Positions 12,183 to 23,930 of a stretch of 64,000 nt of DNA are shown one piece after another. Position 1 is the first letter of the stretch. Each line of letters begins with the position of its first letter. The notes under the pieces were generated by a model. It searched no databases, was not told the origin of the DNA, and saw nothing but the letters and a program-made list of their open reading frames with translations. A program made the translations under genes and the position numbers. The stretch comes from Helopsaltes ochotensis (Eukaryota > Chordata > Aves > Passeriformes > Locustellidae), in the NCBI GenBank assembly GCA_013400155.1, contig VXBM01001012.1, positions 166,011-230,010 on the forward strand. Reading direction: 5' to 3'.

Positions 12183-13052
12183 CAAGTATGTTGATTTCTA
12201 TTCCTTTAAGATGGACAGTAATGGACAGGCAATACTTTCTCTGACTATAGAAGACACAAAAATCCCTTTCCAGCCATGACTAACTGATGAGTGGTCATGC
12301 ACTATTTTCTCTGTGTCAATGTTTCTACGTGGGTCAATGTTTGAATTACGAAACCCCAGGTTTGTTATAGATTTGTTTTTATTTTGGGGGGGGGGGAATT
12401 ATGGTCCAGGGACAAAGGCAGAGGAGAGGTGCAAAGAGCAGATCACCTCATCACCACTAACTAAAATTTTAACCAGAAATCTATATATAATCATAAAAAA
12501 CGCCCATGAACCATAAAGTAGGATGTATTAGCATATATATATATAAACTACTAGGTACAGTAAGTCTGGGATAATGTAAGTCCAAAAAGGTTTCTGGACA
12601 CCAAGATGAATTCTGGGCCAGGTTCTGTTATTCATGAGTGTACTAATCTTCATCGTATTATAGTTCAAATATTTTCACCTGAATTTATATTTCTTTAAAT
12701 ATGCATGATATTGCCCAATGACCATTTTTTCCACCCTAAACATGTGATTTAAGTAGATTGTGGGGTTTAAAATATTAAAATGTGATTCTTATTAATGTTT
12801 TCCATGATTTACCTAATCTTTCAAGTTCCTCTACAAGAAAGAAGCGTTTCAGATTTGGTCTCCTGATTATTGGCTGGGTCAGTAATCTTTGACTGCTGCC
12901 TACTAGACCTATGACACCCAAATTCCACTGTAGTGAAAGTTCAGAAGATTCAGAAAGTTCAGACTCATTCTCAAGATGTCACCTAAAAGCATCGAGTTTA
13001 ATACAGCAATCTTTGACAGTGAGATCAGACAGAACCGTGCACAAGTTATTGC
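12183..13052. other. Unique DNA, no gene
   Basis: Contains an 11-G run at 12386-12396 and a short (AT)n patch near 12533-12546. No ORF of note. Confidence 0.55.
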
Positions 13053-13159
13053 TAACTGGCTCTTATCTGTCACTTTTTTAGCTGAAAGAAGGAAGTAGCT
13101 ACTGAAATGGTTTGAGAGCTGTGTGGTGCTTAGCTCCTGGCTGGGGTTAAACCATGACA
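13053..13159 (+). mobile_element. ERVL-type LTR, 3' end
   Basis: The + strand shows a decayed CTGTCTTTATCTCAACCCACG-like block near 13053-13080, then GCTGTGTGGTGCTTAG, then GGCTGGGGTTAAACCATGACA ending at 13159. These are the last parts of the avian ERVL-type LTR in sense orientation. The U3 region is missing or unrecognisable, so this is a 5' LTR truncated from the left. It is directly followed by a primer-binding-site-like sequence and leader, which confirms the orientation. Confidence 0.75.
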
Positions 13160-13167
13160 GTCCTTTC

Positions 13168-13185
13168 TGGTGCCAAGTGTGGGGC
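13168..13185 (+). other. Decayed retroviral primer-binding site
   Basis: TGGTGCCAAGTGTGGGGC lies eight bases after the LTR end. It matches 14 of 18 positions of the site complementary to the 3' end of tRNA-Lys(1,2). Two of the four mismatches are CG-to-TG changes, as expected from methyl-CpG decay. Its position immediately 3' of an LTR is where a PBS belongs. Confidence 0.65.
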
Positions 13186-13424
13186 AGTATCTATGAACCA
13201 CAGTCTCCTGAGCAGAATACCACCTGGAATATAAAATTACCCACAGTCGCAGAAGATTTGAGGCACACCTGTTCCAGTGTGGCATCCTCCTTTGGCTGTA
13301 ATGCCTTGCCTACAGCCACGTTCCCTCAATTCAAGTTTGCAGTGGAGTTCCAGCCTGGTCAGTACAGCAGCACAGGAACAACAGTGGTGCCCTGTCCCTC
13401 TGCCAGCCCAGGCCCAGCCTGGGA
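13186..13424 (+). mobile_element. ERV leader / 5' internal remnant
   Basis: GC-richer sequence follows the PBS and precedes an inverted LTR piece. A 108-codon ORF (13123-13449) runs across LTR, PBS and leader, so it is not a gene in itself. Its translation shows no zinc knuckle or other Gag landmark that I can identify. Most of the provirus is missing: no protease, polymerase or envelope sequence follows. Confidence 0.45.
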
Positions 13425-13600
13425 CTGTTTAATCCCAGCCAGCAACTAAAACTCATAGAGTTGTTCATTCACTTTTCACCACAGTTGAATGGGAGCACTG
13501 ATGGGCGTGATGTGAGAAGCAGAAAAAAATGCCTTGGTGCTGTGTAAGCACTGCTCAGCAAGAGCTAAAGTATCTGTTATCAACATGATTTTCAGAAAAA
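13425..13600 (-). mobile_element. ERVL-type LTR piece, inverted
   Basis: The + strand reads TTTAATCCCAGCCAGCAACTAAA, then later CTTGGTGCTGTGTAAGCACTGCTCAGCAAGAGC and TGTTATCAACATGATTTTCAG. This is the reverse complement of the 3' end and then of the 5' part of the same LTR type. The middle (TATA and polyadenylation region) is deleted around 13505-13515. It lies head-on to the sense LTR end at 13053-13159, so the pair cannot be the two LTRs of one intact provirus. Confidence 0.6.
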
Positions 13601-15464
13601 AAAAAATCAAGTAATAACCCTGTACCATCTTCTATGAAAACAAAGCACTAAAAGAGGATTTAATAACAAAGAAATAAGTGCAAAATCTAGCTAAATCTTG
13701 GCACCCAATAATATCACAAAAAATATGTCAAAAATTATAAATTTAGTGTACTCTTATGTATGCACAAAGGCATACAACACTTTTTTTCCTAGACTTTGTT
13801 AATAATGTTGTGATATCAAATCAATTTCTTAACATAAAAAATCCCAACAGATTTTTTTTTTAATTTAAATTAAAGGTACTATTCCATTTTCAGTTTTATT
13901 TTTTTTTCAAAAACATCACAATAGAGGTCATAAATGCCTATAATCCAAGCAATGCTCAAGAAAACTGTGGTTTAAATGATCACTTTCATAGATTATTGCT
14001 TCTAAGAAGACATATCTCCTGAAGCTCCGCTTCTGTCTAATGAGTGTGGCATAGAGTTTTTAATTATTGCAAATCTCTACTGCAACCTGAATATGCCTTC
14101 CAAGTATGTATCAGATTCCTCTTCACACCCAGGAGCAGCATACTTATTTTTTCTTCTGATGTTTCCTCTCATTTTTCTGATGTTACATTTAATGACAAAG
14201 TTTCAATTACTTCCAGTGTATCATTTCCTTTCATTATATTTCATTTTGAGTTTTCTGTCTTTATCTTTTTAAGGTATACAACTTTGGTAAAGTGCCCTAA
14301 ATGCTGCACTTACAAGAAAAACGTGACCTGGTTCACACAGGGAAATATAAAAGAGGTTCTGAACAGACACCAAATAGATGATAATGTCTAGCCTCCCCAC
14401 AGCAGTGCTATCCATCCCCACTGCTTTCCTAGACAGGTTCTCTACTGTGGTTTCAATTCAGAGGAAACAGACACTGCCTGCAAACGTAGCAGGGAGTCTG
14501 GGCACTCAAAGCAAGATTTCAATAAGCTAAAAAATTATTTTCTGTTAACAACTGCAATGCTTAAGTCTACTTTCAGGATCTAAATTTTATTCTGTGCTTG
14601 GCCCAATCAGTCTCCTTGACTGTGAATAAATCAGATGATGTCTGATGTTATGGATATTCTCTCATTAAAATTAGACATCAGTAGGTGGCAATCTCAATTT
14701 CATTGATGTTCTTTTAAAACTGCAGAGTTAAAGATATATGTATGTCTTCCACCATAGAAAATATATTTTGTAAGCCATTTCCTACCAAAATTTGAGTGGA
14801 GGAACAGTGATGTTAGAGCTTAGTTATTTGTATGCCCAGCTCGCTCCAAATAATTGAAATTATTTTGGTTACAGTGAAGGCTGTACTCATATGTACATTG
14901 ATCAGATATACCAGATGTCATCAGAGGGAGACTGATATGTATAATCTCAGGCTTTCAGTTTTTTTGAGATCTATTGAAATTTAAATAACAATAATAAATA
15001 TTAATAATAGGCTAGAATAAATTTGTTTGCTTAATTTGCTTTCCTGTACATTGCCTTAGCTTAGTTTGATTTTCATTTTATAACACATTTGAAAATCTAA
15101 AACACCATATTTTTTCAAGGCCAAGATAGTTTCCAACTTTTCTGTTAATCTTTTATTTTTTTCCAGTATTTTAACTTCTCCCTTAACATTCTACAGTGAT
15201 CTGAAAAAAAAACCCCTTCTTTTAGCTCATATTATACTAAAGTTAAAATTACTAATTGTAGCTTGCTTTGTTTGTCTTTTTTCTAATAGTGTGACATTAG
15301 CAATAAGATTTCTTCTGAAATTTGTAGTATAGGTTAGCACATTCATAATTTCTATGTCATTCTGTTTTGATAATCCTAATCTCATGCTACAGAAATTCCA
15401 TCCCAAACAGTATTTACAGCCTCCTTGCCATTTGAGGTTTCTTAAGATAAATTATGTAATTTTT
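13601..15464. other. Unique AT-rich DNA, no gene
   Basis: The 115-codon ORF at 14044-14391 is the longest frame; its translation has no domain I recognise. A slightly GC-richer patch occurs at 14390-14520. A/T runs occur near 13590 and 13851-13866. No repeat is identified. Confidence 0.5.
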
Positions 15465-15525
15465 TCTATATCTTATCTATATCTATTTATATCTAAATCT
15501 ACATCTATATCTATAGATATATATC
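15465..15525. repeat. Degenerate (ATCTAT)n microsatellite
   Basis: Imperfect hexamer units (CTATAT, CTATTTATATCTAAATCTACATCTATATCTATAG) extend over about 60 bp. Confidence 0.8.
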
Positions 15526-15680
15526 CATGCATCTTCTCACATTATTTATAAGCCTGTGTCACATCAAACTTGCAGCTCTCCCAAAAAAGCAGTTCTCACA
15601 TTTAATAACTAGGCATACTATTTACTTGAACATACTTCCACCATGGTATCTAATTATTTGTTTATTTAAAGCTTTTCAGT

Positions 15681-15766
15681 TTTAGTTGTGTGGTTTGTTT
15701 GGGGTTTTTGTTTGTTTGGGGCTTTTGTTTTGTTTGGGTTTTGTTTGTGCATTTGTTTGAGTTTTT
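15681..15766. repeat. G/T-rich low-complexity tract
   Basis: The + strand is almost only G and T, with repeated TTTGTTTGGGG and TTTTGTTTGGG units and a rare C or A. Same type as 3754-3835. Confidence 0.8.
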
Positions 15767-16170
15767 TAATCATTACCTAGCCTCTGAAACTCACCAGCTA
15801 ACACATTGTTGAACTAAGTTTTATTTGGATCTTTAGTTGGTGTTTTGACATGAATGTACTTTGTATTCTAGCTATTCTTCTTCTGTCAGCTCACCAGTTC
15901 TTTAATCAATTTTTTGTTATGAATAGTAGATATTTATCTGTTATGGTACACTGTTCTTTGTGTCCACATTGTATTTGTATCAGAGTTTCTCTTTAAAGAA
16001 CATTCTTTAAGAAAAGGAAATTACATAATACTCTACTTTTATTAGCCAATTTTCTTTCAGATATTAATTTTACTCTCCATGATTCTTCTTGTCATTCATT
16101 TTGTGCTTATTCTCATGTTTGTGTCTTCCTACTCAACTTCTTTCTGTCTTTTTCATATTCAGTTATATTT

Positions 16171-16208
16171 CTAGTACATAAATCTTTCTAGTACATAAAT
16201 CTTTCTAG
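16171..16208. repeat. 17-bp tandem repeat, 2.2 copies
   Basis: The unit CTAGTACATAAATCTTT occurs twice without change at 16171 and 16188, followed by the start of a third copy. Confidence 0.9.
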
Positions 16209-16757
16209 ATTGAAGCATTGATTTATTTACATTTGTCTGTATTTCTGCTTCTCTTTACTTGTGTGGTGATTAATCAATATTCTCATGTGATATTAAACAT
16301 AGAGTTAAGCAAAAGGTTTTCGTTTTTTCTAAGATGCTGAGTTTATTTAGAAAAGAATGAAAAAGAAAAGCAAAAGGCTTTCTAAGTCTGCTAAGGCTGG
16401 TCTTTCTAAAGCGGTGTCTGGAGGCCAGTGAGATCAAGATAGCACTCTGATTGATCAGTGTGCAACAAATCTAATCAGCCTGCCTCTGGTGGCTAAATTA
16501 CTGACTTTTGTTACTCAAAGGGAACATCAACGGAAATTGCAGCAATGTTTCTAGCAGTTGGAAGCTAAAAAATAAGACTATGCTAAAGGAAGAATTGTTA
16601 TGCACACCAGGAGCAAAAACTCAAAATACCTCCTTTGCTTTATTCTGTACAAAGAATCTGAAATTATGGCCAATTATATTTGTGCTTAAACTAAGATTTT
16701 TGTTGCAACTAAGGATGATAGGAATAATGAACAACTTCTAGAACAGAAGGAGAGTTT

Positions 16758-16789
16758 TTAAAAAATAAGTTATTTTACTTATTTTTTAA
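16758..16789. repeat. Perfect 13-bp inverted repeat, 6-nt loop
   Basis: Arms TTAAAAAATAAGT (16758-16770) and ACTTATTTTTTAA (16777-16789) pair perfectly around TATTTT. It could extrude as a hairpin, or be a chance or slippage product in AT-rich DNA. The stem is too short for a typical microRNA precursor. Confidence 0.85.
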
Positions 16790-17150
16790 GTCATTATTAA
16801 GCCCTCCTATTTATTGGAAAATAGTGAGGCCTGTAAACACCTATTTTGGCTTCTTTCACAGGAAGGAGAAAGAAGGGTGAGGAAATTCTGTGTGTAATCT
16901 AGTTGTTTTCCTACAAAGGTGACTGAGAAATAGATAGAAGAGGACTGCAGAGCCATGAGCCTGTATCAAGGAACTAATGTTATGTTCCACAAAACCTGTG
17001 CCAGGAAGAAAGGAGGATGGACAAGAATGATAAATTTTCTGTGAATGCCCCGTGCTACTGCCTTGTGCACATGGCTTATTGATACAATCACAGTGTATCT
17101 TCAAATTTTAGTGTAATTCCTGTGGATGGCAAACCTAGCCACCTGGCCAG

Positions 17151-17210
17151 CTCAAACAAACAAACAAACAAAACCCCCCAAAAAAAACACAAAAAAAACC
17201 AAAACAACAG
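17151..17210. repeat. A/C-rich low-complexity tract
   Basis: (CAAA)n, then AAAACCCCCCAAAAAAAACAC and AAAACCAAAACAACAG. This is the complement type of the G/T tracts. Confidence 0.8.
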
Positions 17211-17883
17211 CTATCCACAGGCAGGATGGAGCAGCTCCCTGCACAGAGCCCAAATTCAATATGAAAATTCCCCATCAAGTGTGGGTGACATGGCAATGAT
17301 GTCCTCTTCTGACGCCATTTTCCTGCTATTTACAGACTGAGTTAGGCCTCTGGATTTCTGATAAAACTCATCAGACTCTGTGTTAAGGTGGGTTTATTTT
17401 TTTTCTTTGTTTTTTTCTAAATAGGTTACAAATGCCTCTGGCTTATTTGTCAATCACCCTGCAAGTCTAAGCCTTGTTTCACAGTCCTGTATTATCTGCC
17501 TGACAACTGTTGGTTTCTCTCCTCAAGCATGTTGGGGAAGTCATTATACAGAGAAGGTTGTACAGGGGAAAAAATATTGTTTTCTTTTACTTATTATTTT
17601 GCTTCCTTTTTATTTTATCATTTTTGTTGATATTACTTCAGTGTAGCTGAAATTGACAAATATACATAGAAAGAAACACCTGATATTTCTCACATGTAAA
17701 GCTGAATACTCTCTACTACTGCCACAACTTTATGCAATGTCAGGTTCCTACTACCCAATTAAAGACACTCTTGCCAGGAATATTATCTCTATGTGTCAGA
17801 GGCTAGTTTCTGACAAAGTGGAATAACTTGTCCTGACATATTTAAAAACATACAGAGAATACTGTATACAATACTCAGGCTAA

Positions 17884-18035
17884 AGAATCACAGAATCATA
17901 GAAAGGCTTGAATTGGAAGGGACCTTAAGCATAATCTAGTTCCAAATCGCTTGACCTGGGGATGATGCCGTCTGACTAGAAGGGGTTCCTCTAGGCCACA
18001 TCCAAATTGGTCTTGAACTCTCCCAGAAGTAAAAT
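17884..18035 (-). mobile_element. CR1 LINE fragment
   Basis: The + strand reads AGAATCACAGAATCATAGAAAGG, then GAATTGGAAGGGACCTTAAGC, ATCTAGTTCCAA and GACTAGAAGGGGTTCCTCTAGGCCACATCC. This is the reverse complement of a CR1 3' region, starting at the terminal octamer repeats on the left. It is 5'-truncated after about 150 bp with no coding capacity. The sequence TTGGTCTTGAACTCTCCCAGAAG marks the recognisable end. Confidence 0.85.
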
Positions 18036-18439
18036 ATTTTTATAGCGGACACTTCTGGACCTTTGGAAGTCACTTTAGCAACTAAAATTTCAATTATTGT
18101 GGTCTACAAGGAGCAGTAAATAGTGGTATATATAGAGTTTGTGCTTACATAGTTTTATATTCATATTTATATTTTTACAATCTCATGAAAAATTTGCTTA
18201 AACCCTTAGAAAGGTCAATGTCACCAGAAGTATTCATGAAACCTGGAAGTTTATTTCTACTATGTATTGTAAATGTTGCAATAAAGTTTAGAGACCTCAA
18301 TATGTCAAAAATCAAACAGACACAACACATTTTCCTTCAACAATACATAATTCATAGTGGTGAATATTGTCTTGAGAAGGTGTTCTTTTTATTAGGTAAA
18401 TGTTGTGAGTATTGTTGCAAATTTTAAATATTACGAACT
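18036..18439. other. Unique AT-rich DNA, no gene
   Basis: The 80-codon ORF at 18185 is a chance frame. No repeat is recognised. Confidence 0.5.
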
Positions 18440-19010
18440 TTATTTCCTGTAACTCTGTTCAAGTGATAACCAAGAGTGGCTCTCCAATGGATGCATGTGG
18501 TCACTGACAGCGGATTTGGGGAAGATAGATAACAGACTAGCCAAAGGCTCATGAGAGAAAAACATCCAGCTAACCACAGTGCTGATCAATGTCCATCTCA
18601 AGTCTGGTGTGGAAGAAAGTAACATCTGTAATCAGTATGCAAATATGAGTCAATTATCTTTCTCCATGATCGTGCACAGCCCAGGGCCCATTGAGCTCTC
18701 CAATCATCCGCAGACTGCATACCTGATCTCCACTTGAGCTGAGATGCCTCTGAAGGTTTGTCCTTGAGGCTGAGAAATTCCTTGCAACAAGAGATTCTCG
18801 GTGATTAACATGTTAAACTTTGAAAGCCAAGTGAGACAAAGAATTGATCGTGCACGTGTACTCCTTTAGGCAGAAACCCTTAACTAAATCTGTGTCCAGC
18901 TACACCTAAACTCCCTTCTGAGAAGCTTAAAAAGCAAATTGGGTCCTTTCTAAATCTCTTGAATCAACAAAAAGTCTCCTTTGCAGCTTTATCTGACCCT
19001 GTTACCTATG
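18440..19010 (+). mobile_element. Candidate LTR-like island
   Basis: This stretch is markedly less AT-rich and carries more CpG than its flanks. It contains ATGCAAAT-type octamer sequence near 18640, a TTAAAAAG box near 18928, a degenerate AATCAACAAA where a polyadenylation signal would sit, and a T/C-rich TCTCCTTTGCAGC stretch. That order resembles U3-R-U5 of a decayed retroviral LTR. I found no clear TG...CA ends or target duplication. A conserved unique element is the main alternative. Confidence 0.35.
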
Positions 19011-21393
19011 CAGTAAATAATCAAGTGTACATTGACTTTAACCTTGTGAAACCACTGTCACATGTACTATTAAATTTGTTAAATCTGGTTTATAGCAATA
19101 AACAAATTACTACTTCCCTCTTTAAAATGAAGTATTTAATTTGTGCCTTTACTAAATTTAACTGTGTAATATTTTCCTGTGTTATAAACACTGATAATAT
19201 AATGTGTCTAACATAAACTCTTCAAAATATTTGGAAAGTCTTAGTTTTCAAGACAGTATACATTGGTGGTTTTACTTCAATTAAAAGATTGCAAAAGTTT
19301 ATGTAATTTGCAACCATTAATTTGCTATCACTACCCTTGCTCATATTCAAGGGGTATGGCAAACTATATATTGAATCGTATCCCACACTACTGTGGTGTG
19401 GGAAGATAAGGCTTTAGTTTTTCAGTAACCATCCGTGTAGAGATTTTTAACTACAAGTGAATCCATAAAAGAAGAGACAAAATTTATTACATTTTCCATA
19501 GGGTGCACAGAAACAACAAATATACAAAAGGAATTTGATTGCACATCCTAACACACCTTCTAATTTCTTATTATGTAATTTCTTCCTGCCAACGAGCCTT
19601 AGGTAAAATAAATGCAATAAAACTGATTGACTCGAACTGAACAACTAAAAAAAAAACAAAGAAAACCTTTTGGTTGTTTGAATCTAATTTTTGCTTTAGA
19701 CTTTGATTTTTTTTGAATTCATTTTTCACTTTCCATTTCATGAGGAGGACTTTCTTTTTCATTCTTCAGTGACTTAGAAGATCAAGAATGTTATACTGTT
19801 CTGTAATAAATTGCAGATTTTGTTAATTTTTGCACAGTTTTATGCATGCAACAGTGTTTTATGTGTTTCTCATTTGGTAAAAGGCTGAGAGCAGAGAGGA
19901 ATTCTGCCTGATTTTGTTGGCTGCCACACATGGCTCCCAAAAAACCTTAATAGAAGGATTGTTATCCCTCCAGTAATTGAGGAAAACACTGGGGAAAACA
20001 CTTTACTGGAGTTGAGTGGAGAAAAAAGAGAAAATAAGCAGTGAAAAGGAAAAAGGAAGTTACAAGGCTAGACAAGAGCAGGAGAATGGAAAGAAAGGAG
20101 AATTAGGAAGGAGCAGGATTTAAAAGCCCCAGCAGAGTAAGAGAAACATTCTTTTGGAATGTACACAAAAGAGACTGGATAGAGTTTGTTGCCAGTTGGA
20201 TTCTGTGAATTGGCAGTAAGACTAGAGAGATGGAAAAATTGGACACAGTAACAGCCCAGAATTTCTTTACAGGCCCTTGTTAGGTATTCTGCTTCACCCA
20301 AAAGAGCTTATGCCTTTCTATTTATAAATATTTATTCTTCTAATATCTGTTTCCCAATATATAGCTTCAGAGATTAAAACCTTTCACTAGTAAACTTTCT
20401 CTCGAGATGTTTTCTTTAAAGAACTGGGGCAGATTACTTCACCTCAGAGATATAGCAGACATTAATTTCCACGCATTATGAATATAATTACAATTCAAGT
20501 ACTGAAGTTCTGATAATCGTGGAAAGTATTTTTTTTACCATAATATGAAATGAGAAAACAGGCACTATCCTCTCTTTATTCACTTACTTTTAAAAATGTA
20601 GATAGTAGTAGTTATTTTGAGCTGAATAATTCTTTTGAAACATGTTGACTGATTTATTTGAATAAAGGTTCCATCTATGAAGTGATATAGCACCCAATGA
20701 TACTTCTTTAGCTCTTTGGTTTCTATTCGCAAGGTGGTACTTGATCTAAAAATTGGAATTTGTTGTTGATCAAGCTGGTCCACAGTTTTAATGAATGTCA
20801 GTTCATAAGAAATTTGCATGATTAAAATAATAATTCCTTTAAATAAAAATTGATTTGAGGCTCAAAGGAGTAGAACATTGCTTCTTTGGAGTCACTAGAG
20901 AGCCTTAAATTAGTTTTTCACTCATCAACAACAAATAATAAAGTTGAGCTGTGGAAATTTGTTACATTCTTTACTTATAAATATTTAAAATATCTAGAAA
21001 ACAGCCTTTCTCTGAATCTGTCTCTTACTTTACTGTTTTCTCCTTCAGAAACTCAGTCAAACGTGAGAACATAGCTCAAGCTGGCTCATTTATATCACTC
21101 ACAAGCAGAAAACGAATTCTTGATTTGTTTTGGGTTAGTTGGACCATTTCTATTTAACATAACTATTTTGTTAAAGAACTGAGTTCATACTTGACAGGAG
21201 GGGTGCGGGGGGTGGGAATTATCACTGCTCTCTCACTGCCCTCTCAAAAAAATCCAACCAAACAAAAAATATGACCTCAAGCCAACAACAGATTGATCTA
21301 TCTGGGAGAAAAATGCAATGGAAAACCAGGATATGCATGCTTTAGAGTATGCATTCTGGTAAATCTGATGTTTGGTTAATCAAGCACTGTTTG
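19011..21393. other. Unique AT-rich DNA, no gene
   Basis: Contains the hairpin TCCCACAC-TACTGTG-GTGTGGGA at 19381-19403. G-rich sequence at 21197-21216 (GGAGGGGTGCGGGGGGTGGG) is a possible quadruplex site. ORFs of 61-85 codons show no recognisable features. Confidence 0.5.
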
Positions 21394-21440
21394 ATAAACA
21401 AAACAAACAAACAAGAAAAACCCCAACAAAACCAAACAAG
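21394..21440. repeat. A/C-rich low-complexity tract
   Basis: ATAAACAAAACAAACAAACAAG, then AAAAACCCCAACAAAACCAAACAAGCAG. Same class as 17151-17210. Confidence 0.75.
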
Positions 21441-23640
21441 CAGTGAAATCATCTCTCGTGAGCTTCTCACAATGGTATTGAAAAGAAAAAAAACCCAACC
21501 TGGCATCATAACTTGTGATATCCTAAGAAGGTAGTAGCACATATTATGAACCATTTAATCAAAATTACTGTGCACTGCTAAAGATGGGTCTTGTTAGCCG
21601 TAATGGTTAAAATGTGTTTCTGGGCCAGTTTTGACATAGTTGGAATTGAAACAGATTTTTTTTTCTTGCATATTTTGTTGTAGTGTCCTCACAGCTGTAA
21701 AAAATAGAACAGGCAGCATTCTGTGATTCTCCTAACTTCTGTTGCTTTCAGTGACTGGATCATGCCACACGAAGTAAAACATGGCTTGAAATACATTCTA
21801 CTAAAGTGAGGATTACCATGGTTTCCTTCATTGAAATCATCTTGCTCTGCTGGAAGTAAAACCTTCTGACAGCTGTCTGTTTGTCAGGAGCTAATGGCCA
21901 AAGCCACTTTCTTGTTTCTGTTTTTTTTGCTGAAAGTCATGCAGTTTAGCAGAATAATAAGGCACAGAAGCATATGTCCCTTGACAACTCGGTGCTGTTG
22001 ATAACAAATGCAACTGTAAACTATGATTCCCTGGGGAAATCCCAAACACTTGCAACTGCAAATGTCTTCTCAGAAAGATGTGCATTATGACGAAATCACT
22101 CAGTTACAGGACAATCTGTCAAAGACATATTGAATTTTTTTTTATTTGTCCTAATCTTTTATAACTTTGTGGATGTCATTTTGGCCTCTAGATTTCTCAT
22201 GAAACTTCTGTAGTGTGAGATTTCTTAATGTTTGTGATTTGGTTTATATACCTATTCATTTCTTAAAGCCACTTATGGAAGGGCCTAGCTACTATTTTCT
22301 TAGGCAGAGTGTTTCCTTACACTGCACTGACATACATTTTGCACTGAAAAAGTTTGCTCTTTTTACTTTTGTTTTTCTTTCTTAGAATGAAATAAAAGTC
22401 TGCAAAGAAGTTGTAATTAGAATGCATAAGAAAACAAACAAAACAAAATAACAGACTAATCCTGTTGCTGTTTTATAACAAGTTAATAAAAAAAAATTGG
22501 ATTGGTGTAAAAGGAGAGGCTAGCCAAAATGCTTAAATACATTAGTCAAATGGCTTACTTTGGAGTAATAGAGAATCCTCAAACTAAGCCACACTCCTTT
22601 CATTTTTGGTCAAGAAAACAATGATTTTCATAGCTGATTAAAGAATTTTGTGTAACATTTCAAAAATTCTTTTAATTTAATCAATTGAATTTCTTGGAAG
22701 AAACTTGTCAAACTAATTTGACAAGATGTTTTAACTTATTGTGAGAGATTTTTCTATATTTCCCTTTCTGACTATAAAATCTTTACTAGATTTAATCCCC
22801 TAGAGAATGCAGTGGTAGCATATTTTTTTCTCCATGTTTTACACACACACAAACAGATGAAGCCCACCCCCCCCCCCCAAATTTAAATGTCTTCCAGAAC
22901 TGACCAACTAAACATATCTTTATAGCAGAAAATTGCCACATATATTGTAAAGCAATAAATTTCACTAGAAACGCCACTGACATCAAGATGGGAATTAACA
23001 GTGCATTTGATTAGTATTGCTTGAAAGGAAATTCTCCCACAAGCCATGACTTTGTTTTTTGGAGTTTTTATTTCTGGAATATAAGGAAAACTGGTTTTAT
23101 TTTTATTCTATCATAAAAACTAAGAACTGTTTTTAGACTATATACATTTTCAGATTTCTTATCTGGTTTTTTGTCTAAATAACTGTGCTGACCTCCCTCA
23201 TTAATGCATTATAATTGAGTTCTGTAACAGTTGAGTTAAGAGTAAGTTCTCCATAGAAACCTCTGGTACAACTCAAACGATTTTCAAGGAAAAGAAAATC
23301 CTCTGAAGTATGTCACTCCTTTAAAGCTTGAGCTGAGACTGGGAAACATACACTACCTATTAACCAACAATTATTTTTGTTTGTTACCCAGGCTCCTCTT
23401 GCAGCTGAAGATCCCTTTAGAAGAATCTAGGTAATGTTAAGGCAAGATTGTAAGAAATGACTTATATAAGAATTTCAAGCAGTAAAATTATGCAAAAAAA
23501 AAAAAAAGATCAAAGCAAACATTATACATAAAAATGCATAATTATTTACGTATTAATCTATACTTTCAGTTGCCTGATATTTTCAGTGAGTATGGATATT
23601 GTGCAGAAAAAGCAGGATTTACCTGGAAGGTAGCACAAAC
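21441..23640. other. Unique AT-rich DNA, no gene
   Basis: Contains a 12-C run at 22867-22878 just after an ACACACACAC stretch. A perfect inverted repeat CTTGTCAAA / TTTGACAAG with a 4-nt loop lies at 22704-22725. No mobile element or gene is recognised. Confidence 0.5.
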
Positions 23641-23930
23641 AAGGAGTTAATTTGAACACGTTGGAGCTGATGATCACTCTGACCTGAAGGAAATAATCAG
23701 TTGCCTAGTGCATAAATATAATCAATCCACTGGCAAAGGAGAGTGGGATGAAAACCAATGCTGCCAAGGAAGTGACAAGTTGCAAGAAGAAGATGAAGTG
23801 GAGGGTATATTCTACATGGAGAGGAAATTATTCTTCTGGTACATCAAACTGTTATATCAGTTTGATGAAAGCGCAAAGTAATTGATTTTAATGATACTGG
23901 GTGATTTAAAAGGAGGTTACATGCTTTGAC
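23641..23930. other. Less AT-rich unique segment with hairpin
   Basis: Purine-rich, non-repetitive sequence (GCAAGAAGAAGATGAAGTGGAGGG) leads into a perfect 10-bp inverted repeat CATCAAACTG / CAGTTTGATG with a 6-nt loop at 23842-23867. It is not a recognised repeat or gene, and may be a conserved element or a decayed old transposon. Confidence 0.3.

Larger units (their letters stand above)
15767..17150. other. Unique AT-rich DNA with two small repeats
   Basis: No gene. It holds the 17-bp tandem at 16171-16208 and the perfect palindrome at 16758-16789. A GC-richer patch at 16400-16500 is not recognised. Confidence 0.5.

Noticed and set aside
13123..13449. 108-codon ORF as a gene
   Set aside because: Crosses an LTR end, PBS, leader and an inverted LTR; no Gag motif.
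14044..14391. 115-codon + ORF
   Set aside because: Phe/Ser-rich frame of AT-rich DNA with no domain.
17151..17210. CRISPR array or satellite in the A/C tracts
   Set aside because: No fixed repeat-spacer unit; low-complexity eukaryotic DNA.
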